Assembly (NCBI RefSeq): GCF_025998815.1
Contig: NZ_AP026678.1
Coordinates: forward strand, 1,612,001 to 1,676,000
Direction: 5' to 3'
DNA length: 64,000 nucleotides
Source of the DNA: Ignavibacterium sp.
GTDB taxonomy: Bacteria > Bacteroidota > Ignavibacteria > Ignavibacteriales > Ignavibacteriaceae
Below the pieces are notes generated by a model. The model was not told the origin of the DNA, ran no database searches, and saw only the letters and a program-made list of their open reading frames with translations. The first letter of the stretch is position 1, and the number at the start of each line of letters is the position of its first letter. The position numbers and the translations under genes are program-made. Shown here piece by piece: positions 1 to 7,118 of the stretch.

Positions 1-82
1 TTCCTAAGAATTCATTGAAAATTATATCAAGTATATACTTTTTCTCTGATAAATTTTTTGGATTTATACTAATATTTATCAT
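1..82 (-). CDS. 5' end of a probable polysaccharide deacetylase-like protein (partial)
   Basis: An ATG at 82-80 opens a frame that runs without a stop to the window edge and gives 27 residues, starting MINISINPKNLSEKKYILD and ending IIFNEFLG. It begins 1 nt after the stop of the upstream PHP gene, which indicates the same leftward operon. The pattern ENxKYILDxIFNEFLG is what I recall from the N-terminal region that precedes the catalytic domain in some polysaccharide deacetylases of exopolysaccharide loci, where ATP-grasp and PHP proteins are common neighbours. The catalytic part is outside the window, so the function is inferred from a short N-terminus and context; another surface-glycan protein is possible. 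Confidence 0.45.
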   Translation of the reverse strand, partial: MINISINPKNLSEKKYILDIIFNEFLG

Positions 83-83
83 T

Positions 84-764
84 TTATTTACCAATAAAAT
101 ATAGTAAAGAATACTTTAAAGTCTCAGCGATATTCCTCTTTTTATAATAATTTATTATCTGACTATGTCTAACATTTCTTAAATGAGTTTTATTTGTTGT
201 AAACACCGGCGTTTCTAAACTTCCGTCATAATAATTGGAGCAGTTTAATAAATCTGATTTTACATGAGCATCGTTACCAACTATTTTTATTTTTTTATAC
301 TTTTCAGCAAGGTTAAATGCATGTTCATTAAGTTTATCATTTATTCTTGCATTAAAAATTTCTATAAAATCAAATTGATTTATGAATTCTTCCTGATGAA
401 TTAAAAAAAGATTGTGTGATTTATATGGATGAGGCAGACAGAGAAATGCACCTTGCTGTTTCATTTTCATTACCACTGTTTCCCAATCTCCGGGTTCAAC
501 TTCCTCTTCTAATGGAAAACCAATAATATCACCGATATCGGATTTCACTTCTTCCCCAATTATTACAGTAAATTTATCTTTGTACTTTTTTGTGGCATAT
601 TCTTGAGCTTCAACAGCACCTTTAATTGTATTATGGTCAGTGATTATTGCTGCATCAAATCCGTTCTGAAATAAATAATCAACTATGAAAGAAGGCTCAA
701 GTAAACTGTCAAATGAATATTTTGTATGAATATGGAAATTAATTTTCTTGTTTAATATGTCCAT
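84..764 (-). CDS. PHP-domain metal-dependent phosphoesterase
   Basis: A 226-residue protein of the PHP superfamily (polymerase and histidinol phosphatase fold). Metal-ligand motifs are all present in order: HIHTKYS at about residue 11, TDHNT at about 42, GEEV near 70, PHPY near 112, and GNDAH near 163, so the active site looks intact. Stand-alone PHP proteins of this size hydrolyse phosphoesters; the substrate here cannot be read from sequence. The start overlaps the 3' end of the upstream ATP-grasp gene by 26 nt, so the two are translated from one leftward transcript that continues into the deacetylase-like gene. With those neighbours a role in making or modifying a surface glycan or a small amide conjugate is plausible but not shown. 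Confidence 0.8.
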   Translation of the reverse strand: MDILNKKINFHIHTKYSFDSLLEPSFIVDYLFQNGFDAAIITDHNTIKGAVEAQEYATKKYKDKFTVIIGEEVKSDIGDIIGFPLEEEVEPGDWETVVMKMKQQGAFLCLPHPYKSHNLFLIHQEEFINQFDFIEIFNARINDKLNEHAFNLAEKYKKIKIVGNDAHVKSDLLNCSNYYDGSLETPVFTTNKTHLRNVRHSQIINYYKKRNIAETLKYSLLYFIGK

Positions 765-1929
765 GTGGATATTTCTTTATTTTAAGTAATTTTATGAAAA
801 AATGTAAAAAATTATGAAGCAATACAAAGGGATCATCAAAATGAAGATTGCTGAATATTTTATGATTTTTTTTAATCTTTCTGAATTCTATTCTGTTTTT
901 CTTATCTGAATATAAAAGCCATAATAAATCGTAAGGAAAAACCCATCGGAAATAGATGTCTGTTTTGTAATCGGATGCTGGAACATCTTTACCGAGTGCT
1001 ATAAGATAATTTAGATAAGGGAAATTTATTCCGGCTGCATAACTAAGTTCTAATGACCCCCAGAATTTCGGATTTACTTCCATAAGTACAAATTCATTTT
1101 CAGAAGTCTTTTTGAATTCAACCATTGCAACTCCCTGCCATTTAAGTTCTTGAAGCAATTTATCACCTAAATATTTTAATTTTTCATTATAAGCACTTCT
1201 GGCCAGTGTGCTTGCACCACCAGTAATCGGAAATTCATGAATTCTTTCGTGCATAAAATATCCTTTACACGCTCCGTTTTGATAAATACCATAATATCCT
1301 GCCCCAGTTCCTTTAATGTATTCCTGAATTACAGGGAATGTTTTAATATTTTTCTTATTTTCCTGGTACAACAGAAGATGATTTTTTAATTCATTCCTAT
1401 TATTACAATAAATTACACCACCTTCATTATAATTAGTTTTTTTAATAACACAGGGGTAAGGGATTGAGTTTAGGAATGAATCATTTATTTCGGTCTTATT
1501 ATTAAGTTCAATTGTTTTGGGTATTGGAATTCCTAATTTTTCTGCATAATTAAATGTTAATTGTTTATTCTGAGCTATCTCCATTGTTTCAATTTCAACA
1601 ACAGGCACCTTTGCATATTGTTCAATTTTATTTTTATACAAAGAAGCAAATCTGCAGGAGATATTACCGACAGGCATAAAAACTTCAACTGGGTTATTTC
1701 TTAAAATAACCTCAAGCTCCTGCCAATACTTTTCAAAATCATTCTGTTCTGAACTTTTTAACAAATTTGTTTTGAAAAAAAATTTTTTATCAGGCAGGAC
1801 AGAGTAAAAGTTAAGGTCAGTAATTGAATTTAAGATTACACCTACCTTTAATCCTTTGGACTTCAAAGCTCTAATTATTGCATTTGTATTCTGATAATTT
1901 CCGTCGGTTACTATAACATTAAGTCGCAT
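739..1929 (-). CDS. ATP-grasp carboxylate-amine ligase family protein
   Basis: A 396-residue ATP-grasp enzyme of the type that joins a carboxylate to an amine through an acyl phosphate. The N-terminal pre-ATP domain (about residues 1-110, starting LNVIVTDGNYQNTNAIIRAL) is followed by the ATP-binding strand CVIKKTNYNEGG near residue 160, the loop FPITGGAS near 235, and the metal site FVLMEVNPKFWGSLELS near 285. All key acidic and Asn residues (E, N) are present. It opens the leftward operon with the PHP and deacetylase-like genes. A paralogue with the same motif layout, but broken by a frameshift, lies at 22815-23973. The substrate is unknown; exopolysaccharide-associated ATP-grasp proteins are the closest analogy by context. 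Confidence 0.8.
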   Translation of the reverse strand: MRLNVIVTDGNYQNTNAIIRALKSKGLKVGVILNSITDLNFYSVLPDKKFFFKTNLLKSSEQNDFEKYWQELEVILRNNPVEVFMPVGNISCRFASLYKNKIEQYAKVPVVEIETMEIAQNKQLTFNYAEKLGIPIPKTIELNNKTEINDSFLNSIPYPCVIKKTNYNEGGVIYCNNRNELKNHLLLYQENKKNIKTFPVIQEYIKGTGAGYYGIYQNGACKGYFMHERIHEFPITGGASTLARSAYNEKLKYLGDKLLQELKWQGVAMVEFKKTSENEFVLMEVNPKFWGSLELSYAAGINFPYLNYLIALGKDVPASDYKTDIYFRWVFPYDLLWLLYSDKKNRIEFRKIKKNHKIFSNLHFDDPFVLLHNFLHFFIKLLKIKKYPHGHIKQEN

Positions 1930-2531
1930 AGAATAATTATTTTAATTCAATATAATATAAGGCTTGTATAACTTGATTTTTAATTACATAATTTAAAAAT
2001 AGTTATTTTCGGAATAAGGAAACCAACTTCAGTATTTTTATTTTATTATTAACTTTTTCACATACAAATCTACTCAATCAATATGCCTCATTTTATTTAA
2101 TATAATGCTTAAATGATAAGAGAGAATTCTTAAAATGTAAAATAATACCAGAATTGTTTTTTTTTGAGAATTTTTAAATAAAATTAAGAGTAGAATAGAT
2201 TAAAAAAAATCTTGTGATATTTACTATTCTTGCTACTTTGTGATTTTTTATTTATCCCAGTATTAGCTAAAAATTCAGTCTTTAGAACAATGTCTATAGA
2301 ACTATAATATTTAATCCAATTAATTTATAAAAAATACTTCGTTTTGATTTGTTTAAAGAGTCTCAATGAGCAAGTAGAGACAAGCCATGGTGTGTATCTA
2401 TAAATGTTAAAAAAACCCTTCTTAAAAATTATGAAAAGTTGAAATGCAATTATTATGCTATACCAAAGTTCTCTCTCAAATAACCCTGATGTCAAATTTT
2501 TTAATATGACTTTTTTAACCTTAATTTAATA
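1930..2531. other. Gene-free AT-rich stretch
   Basis: About 600 bases upstream of the leftward ATP-grasp operon with no convincing reading frame on either strand. It must contain the operon promoter, but I could not pick one with confidence. At 2365-2392 there is a decayed copy of the AGACACGCCATGGCGTGTCT-type palindrome that recurs at 3286-3305. Confidence 0.5.
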
Positions 2532-2563
2532 AAAGCCTCTCCTTTGGAGATGTTTGGTGAGGC
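2532..2563. repeat. Short hairpin repeat, GCCTCTCC...GGTGAGGCC family
   Basis: The sequence AAAGCCTCTCCTTTGGAGA followed by TGTTTGGTGAGGCC recurs at 3237-3270 and 22031-22062, with a fragment near 2745-2767. CTCTCC and GGAGA form a small stem, and the outer GCCTC pairs with GAGGC. It is a dispersed palindromic element, unrelated to any gene here. Confidence 0.75.
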
Positions 2564-2877
2564 CCGCATTTCGCTTTTTCTCGCCTGTCTTTCAATTTCT
2601 CAACTTTATCCTTCAAAATAAATCCATCTTTTTCCACTGATTTGAAGACACGCCTAGACTTGTCTTTACAAGTTTTTGATAATCAACTCTCACCAATCAC
2701 GGTAAAACTACCTATGCCTAAAATCCTATTTCTTAGTGCTTTTCTCAGTAGAAGTTTGGTGAGGCCCTTATTCGTTATATCAACTCTCCATTTTTACCGA
2801 AATGGACACAAAGGTTTTTCAAAAGAACATCAGGAATTTTTATTTGCGAATCTTTAGGTATTGAATTTTCTGTGGTT

Positions 2878-2975
2878 CTCCGTGAAATTTCTCCAATTCT
2901 CTCCGTGTTATAATATTTCTCATTACACGGAGTTACACAGAGAATATTGCTGCTATAAACACATTATGGAGTACC
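2878..2975. repeat. Degenerate CACGGAGTTACACAGAGAA repeats
   Basis: Several inverted and direct fragments of the phrase CACGGAGTTACACAGAGAA occur here (CTCCGTGAAATT, TCTCCGTGTTAT, CACGGAGTTACACAGAG, GAGTACCGTAGAGAATTT). This is a common intergenic repeat style in Bacteroidota and Chlorobiota genomes. Open frames that cross it have no support as genes. Confidence 0.55.
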
Positions 2976-3042
2976 GTAGAGAATTTATTTCGGTTAACAT
3001 ACATCAGAACTTTAATTTCCTCAATTGCCTTTGCCTATTGAA

Positions 3043-3110
3043 CACTGAAGACTGCTGACTGTTGCCTGTGGACTGTGGACTGAAGACTGTGGACTGAAGA
3101 CTGTAGACTA
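3043..3110. repeat. Short tandem repeat of GACTGTGGACTGAA
   Basis: The phrase ACTGAAGACTG and GTGGACTG repeats imperfectly five to six times in about 68 bases (CTGAAGACTGCTGACTG, CCTGTGGACTGTGGACTG, AAGACTGTGGACTGAAGA). It behaves like a minisatellite and could vary in copy number between strains. A related phrase (TTGCCTACTGCTTACTG) follows near 3313-3347. Confidence 0.65.
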
Positions 3111-3236
3111 ATTCCCTTAGTGCTTGCTTCTTTAAAAATATCATCCACTTGGAGTTTTCTTTTTTATTACTTTGCTTATTGCCTACTGGCGCCTTTCGGC
3201 TTAGCACCGAATAAAATTTCATTCTTCAGGGGTTTT

Positions 3237-3270
3237 AAAGCCTCTCCTCAGGAGAGGTTTGGTGAGGCCT
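3237..3270. repeat. Hairpin repeat, second copy of the GCCTCTCC family
   Basis: AAAGCCTCTCCTCAGGAGAG followed by GTTTGGTGAGGCC is the best-preserved copy of the element seen at 2532-2563 and 22031-22062. The inner CTCTCCTCAGGAGAG is a perfect stem with a tiny loop. Confidence 0.75.
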
Positions 3271-3285
3271 CCTTTAAAACAGTAA

Positions 3286-3305
3286 AGACACGCCATAGCG
3301 TGTCT
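3286..3305. repeat. 8-bp-stem palindrome AGACACGC/GCGTGTCT
   Basis: AGACACGCCATAGCGTGTCT is a perfect 8-bp stem around CATA. Decayed relatives are at about 2368-2392 and 2645-2669. Near the 3' end of the leftward beta-helix gene it might also act as an mRNA hairpin, but it lacks a T tract. Confidence 0.6.
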
Positions 3306-3351
3306 CTACAAATTGCCTACTGCTTACTGTCAGTTGCCTACTGACAGAAGA

Positions 3352-6237
3352 TCATCTCAACAAAACCATCTTCCTTGTATTAACAAATGCATCCGCCTGT
3401 AATCTGTAAATATATACCCCCGATGATAAATCCGATGCATCAAACTCAACTTCGTAAACTCCAGGTTGTTTATATTCATTAACCAGCGTTGCTACTTCAT
3501 TTCCCAATAAATCATAAACTTTCAGACTAATCAAAGTCCCTTCTCCTTTGGAGAAGGGATTTAGGGATGAGGCTGGCAAACTGAATCTTATTTTTGTTGT
3601 CGGATTAAACGGATTCGGATAATTCTGCTCAAGCACAAATTCTGTAGGAACTTTATCGTTATATTCATTATTAGAAACCATCAACTGACCATAAAACTCT
3701 GTTTCCCAGATACTGGCCCAGTTATTTTGAGCTGAGTTATTTAATACAATTATCCTGATATATCTTGCTGGAACCGCGTCCAGAATTTGCTCATCCCACT
3801 CTGCGCCTTGTAAAGAAGATACATTAGTTCTAACTTCAGTCCAATTAACCGAGTCAACAGAAACCTGAATAGAATACTGATAAGTTCTTTCAGCATATCT
3901 GAAAAACTGTACTCGGGTTTTGTTCAGTATTTTGGTATCCCCAAGGTCATAACCAATCCATTGCGGCAAGCCTGGTGCGGCCCATCTCGTAGTAGGATCA
4001 CCACTGTTCGCAGTAAGTCCATCAAATGTTTTATATGGGTTTAAGTTTGTATCTGGTGCACTGGATGCATCTGAATTGAAAGGAGTAAATTTAACCATGG
4101 TCAGCAATGTATCAGGGTTGTATCCATATGAAACTGAATTAAAAGAGGAATTAATCAGATTACCCGACATATCAGTAACATTATTAACTGTTACATTATA
4201 AAAACCTGGTGAATGTGGTGTGGTGCTTAATCGTATATTTGATCCATTAAGTAAAACACTGTTGACCTGTATTCCGTTATTTATAATATAATTCCCTGTA
4301 TTATTAACAGATGCCGGATTAAGATTTTCCGAAAATGTAAGTGAAAGCGTTATATTATCAATCAAGGTTGCACTAACAAGTCTTGGAGCTATTGTGTCAG
4401 TGCTGGCTGTTGTGAAGCTCCACACACTGCCTGATCTCGTAGCCCCCTGATTATCCCTGGCCACAATTCTCCAGTAATATGTCGTTGCTGCGTTCAGATT
4501 ATTTTGAACAAAATTAGTGTTTGTGAGATTCTGTGCTGCAAGAGGTGGATTATTATTTGTACCAAAATAAATATCATAAGTAAGCGGATCGCCATCAGGA
4601 TCAGTGCAGGACCAGGTAAGTGTCAGTGATGTGGCCTGACCGGAAGCACCATTAGATGGATTGGGATTTGAAGGTGCATTTGGTGGCAGGTTGCCTGATG
4701 AACCACCGGGAAATTCCCATGCACCTATTGTTGGAGCTGTTTCACTGCGTGGAACAGGGTTACTCCAGCTAACATAAGGATTATCAAATCCTTTCCATTC
4801 AAGCCCGAATGATTCAACAAGTGTTTTCAGATTAACCCACTGATTACCTTTAATTTTAATATCATTTCTTCCCGCATTTATTCCAACGCTTCCAGACGTT
4901 AATCTTAAATCTTCTTCCCAATATAAATTTGCATTATATTGTAGATTTTGGAATGTAGGTGATGAAGTAGTTGAACCTAACATTTTCATAGATGAAAGAT
5001 TATTCCATTCGCTTAATGTCCAATTACCTTGTGGTGTATTACCATACCAAGCCTCAATATGTTTTATGCTTCCTCCACCTACGATAGCATGTATGTTATT
5101 ATCAATATACATAGCATTATAACTTTCTGTTGCTTTTCGTGGTACTCCTAAAGCTCTTGAACCATCAGATTGTATATGATAAAAGATATTATTAACTGCA
5201 TATAAACTGTCAAGTTGTTTACCTGTTACCGTATCTGGCAATGTTGTCATCATAAACAAATATCTTTTCCCAACCATTGTATTATTTATTAAATATACTT
5301 CTCCATCTCTTTTTATATCAGCTATCCCACCATTTGGATTAAGTCCATTATATGCGTAGGTTTGCCACATTCCAACACCTGCTCCATAATGTATAGCAAC
5401 ATTATTATAAATAACTGTTTTGTAACCTCCCCAAGAATTACCATTCATAAATATTTGAGAGCTGGCTTGTTTAAGATTTATTAACACATTATTAGTAATG
5501 TAAACATCTCCAAGACCATGTCCAAGTTGAATGCAATCATTATGTCCATCACCCGTATAATTTCCTTGAAATAAATAATTCCCAATTATTCTTACTCCGT
5601 GCATCCAATATCCTGTAATTACATCTGTCTGAGCAGTTACCTGAGTATCAGTAGCAACATAACACCATCTTATAAATACACTGTCAACATTACTATGTAA
5701 ACCAGGGTCATAATTTGGGTCATAAACAAATGAACCTGTTGTGCTAACTTTCCCGTAAATGTTTATTCCAGTATTTGCACTTTTTCTTATGTCTAAAGAA
5801 TCAAGATATTTTACCTTTCCTTGTCCAACTCTTACTCCACCTAATGAATTTCTTATTTTAAGTTTATATAATCTTAAATAACTTCTGCCTGTAATCTTTA
5901 TTGCATAATCATTTGGGTTACTGAAAACTACTTCACCAGTATTTGCAGGGTCTGGCATTAAAGTAATTAAAGCACCAGGTGCTCCGCTTTTCAGCCAATC
6001 TAATTGCTGAGTATAATACCCTTCTACAAAATATACAGTATCACCAGGTTGAATATTTAATGTGCCATGATTTGTATAAAATCTTGCATTAGCTCTGCTC
6101 AGACCATCCTGGTTACCTGAACCCGTAGGTGATAAATACCATCTGTTTTGAGCGAATAAAGAGAAGGATAATAATATTATTAGTAGGATTGTTTTCTGAA
6201 AAAAAGATTTAAACCAGCCAGAATATAATTGTGACAT
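3352..6237 (-). CDS. Secreted right-handed beta-helix protein with type IX secretion sorting domain
   Basis: A 961-residue exported protein. Residues 1-29 are a signal peptide (FFQKTILLIILLSFSLFAQ), the start being set by AGGAG 9 nt upstream of ATG 6237. Residues about 31-510 resemble pectate-lyase or chondroitinase-B-like parallel beta-helices (GDTVYFVEGYY, ITGRSYLRLYKLKIRNS, many short N-rich coils). A fibronectin-III domain follows (about 515-605, TTYYWRIVARDNQGATRSGS), then an Ig-like domain starting DTIAPRLVSATL (about 607-700), an F5/8 type C-like carbohydrate-binding domain (about 705-855), and a C-terminal type IX sorting domain (LEQNYPNPFNPTTKIRF ... KMVLLR). It is predicted to act on or bind a polysaccharide at the cell surface or outside; no catalytic residues could be assigned. 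An unusual in-frame repeat insertion in the sorting domain is listed separately. Confidence 0.85.
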   Translation of the reverse strand: MSQLYSGWFKSFFQKTILLIILLSFSLFAQNRWYLSPTGSGNQDGLSRANARFYTNHGTLNIQPGDTVYFVEGYYTQQLDWLKSGAPGALITLMPDPANTGEVVFSNPNDYAIKITGRSYLRLYKLKIRNSLGGVRVGQGKVKYLDSLDIRKSANTGINIYGKVSTTGSFVYDPNYDPGLHSNVDSVFIRWCYVATDTQVTAQTDVITGYWMHGVRIIGNYLFQGNYTGDGHNDCIQLGHGLGDVYITNNVLINLKQASSQIFMNGNSWGGYKTVIYNNVAIHYGAGVGMWQTYAYNGLNPNGGIADIKRDGEVYLINNTMVGKRYLFMMTTLPDTVTGKQLDSLYAVNNIFYHIQSDGSRALGVPRKATESYNAMYIDNNIHAIVGGGSIKHIEAWYGNTPQGNWTLSEWNNLSSMKMLGSTTSSPTFQNLQYNANLYWEEDLRLTSGSVGINAGRNDIKIKGNQWVNLKTLVESFGLEWKGFDNPYVSWSNPVPRSETAPTIGAWEFPGGSSGNLPPNAPSNPNPSNGASGQATSLTLTWSCTDPDGDPLTYDIYFGTNNNPPLAAQNLTNTNFVQNNLNAATTYYWRIVARDNQGATRSGSVWSFTTASTDTIAPRLVSATLIDNITLSLTFSENLNPASVNNTGNYIINNGIQVNSVLLNGSNIRLSTTPHSPGFYNVTVNNVTDMSGNLINSSFNSVSYGYNPDTLLTMVKFTPFNSDASSAPDTNLNPYKTFDGLTANSGDPTTRWAAPGLPQWIGYDLGDTKILNKTRVQFFRYAERTYQYSIQVSVDSVNWTEVRTNVSSLQGAEWDEQILDAVPARYIRIIVLNNSAQNNWASIWETEFYGQLMVSNNEYNDKVPTEFVLEQNYPNPFNPTTKIRFSLPASSLNPFSKGEGTLISLKVYDLLGNEVATLVNEYKQPGVYEVEFDASDLSSGVYIYRLQADAFVNTRKMVLLR
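3538..3573. repeat. Palindromic repeat inserted in frame within the sorting domain
   Basis: CCCTTCTCCTTTGGAGAAGG (21-bp palindrome with the final G) followed by ATTTAGGGATGAGGC is the same stem-plus-tail as the intergenic S module (CTTCTC...GAGAAGGATTTAGGATGAG). Here it is coding, and on the minus strand it reads roughly SSLNPFSKGEGTLI between FSLPA and SLKVYDLLGNEV, where homologous sorting domains normally have only a few residues. Confidence 0.8.
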
Positions 6238-6713
6238 AATATCTACTCCTGAATTTTTTCATTTATAAGCCAAAAATGTACCGAACTGAACCAATGAATT
6301 TTTGATGAAATCAAATTGAGACAAAATGTAAAATCGTAATAATGGTAACTTTTACATAACATTTCTTAAGAACGACAAATTATAACGCCGAATGGCTAAT
6401 AGTAAAGTTTTAGAGCATTGCAATAAGGAGAACAGCAATTAGAGGTGTATCAAAAATTTTGCGCTCTGGGCTACAAACTTAACTTATTTTTCATTTAAAC
6501 GAAATACCTGACGAAAAAATTTTATAGGTCGAAATTTTGGGAGGTTGGGGTTAGGAAGTTGAGTAGTGGGTATAAGGTTCAAGGTAAACGGAATATGGTA
6601 TAAGCAATTTTTTAGGATAGATTCATAATTTTTATATTTTTCTCAACAAATTTTGTAACAAAGTGATACAGTTTAATAATCCTCTTATGGATCATTCGGT
6701 TAAAATAATCCTA
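6238..6713. other. Gene-free stretch upstream of the beta-helix gene
   Basis: No supported gene on either strand. The segment next to 6237 holds the ribosome site CAGGAG (6245-6250 on the minus strand) of the beta-helix gene; its promoter should lie within the next ~100 bases but no clear consensus was picked. From 6714 the repeat array begins. Confidence 0.5.
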
Positions 6714-7080
6714 AATCCCAAAGGGATGACATTATTTATTTACATAGCTTTTAAAAGAGAGAGTGTTTTCAATGAATTAAGATAAGCAAAAATCCCAACG
6801 GGATGATATTATTATAGAGAGTTATAAATGAAAAAATTAAATAGCAATCCCGAAGGGATGACATTATTATAGAGTGTTATAAATGAATGATTAAATGTAA
6901 ATCCCGAAGGGATGATATTATTGTAACACATCTCATCAAAAAAAATTACCCCCAATCCCAAAGGGATGACATTATTATAGAATCATTAGCAATAATCTAA
7001 ACCGAAATCCCGAAGGGATGACATTATTTTAGTAATAAATAAATACATTAAATCGAAATCCCGAAGGGATGACATTATCT
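6714..7080 (+). repeat. Seven forward palindromic units at 52-77 bp spacing
   Basis: Units of AATCCCGAAGGGATGACATT plus ATTATAG start at 6714, 6791, 6846, 6900, 6954, 7006 and 7058. The core ATCCC(G/A)A(A/C)GGGAT is a 5-bp-arm palindrome. After the first gap of 77 bases the spacing is 55, 54, 54, 52 and 52. The spacers are not unique: they fall into two recurring classes, one like GAGTTATAAATGAATGA (54-55 bp period) and one like GAATCATTAGCAATAATCTA (52-53 bp period). Shared spacers and the absence of cas genes argue against CRISPR. Confidence 0.9.
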
Positions 7081-7118
7081 TTAATCTTTCATATAATCTT
7101 CAATAAATTAATGTGCAT

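Noticed and set aside
2642-3344. Four short frames in the 2.6-3.3 kb intergenic region
   Set aside because: They cross the hairpin, minisatellite and CACGGAG repeats and show no coding signal.
6714-7080. CRISPR array
   Set aside because: Unit length and 52-55 bp period look CRISPR-like, but spacers recur in a few classes, units appear in both orientations and at many loci, and no cas gene is present.
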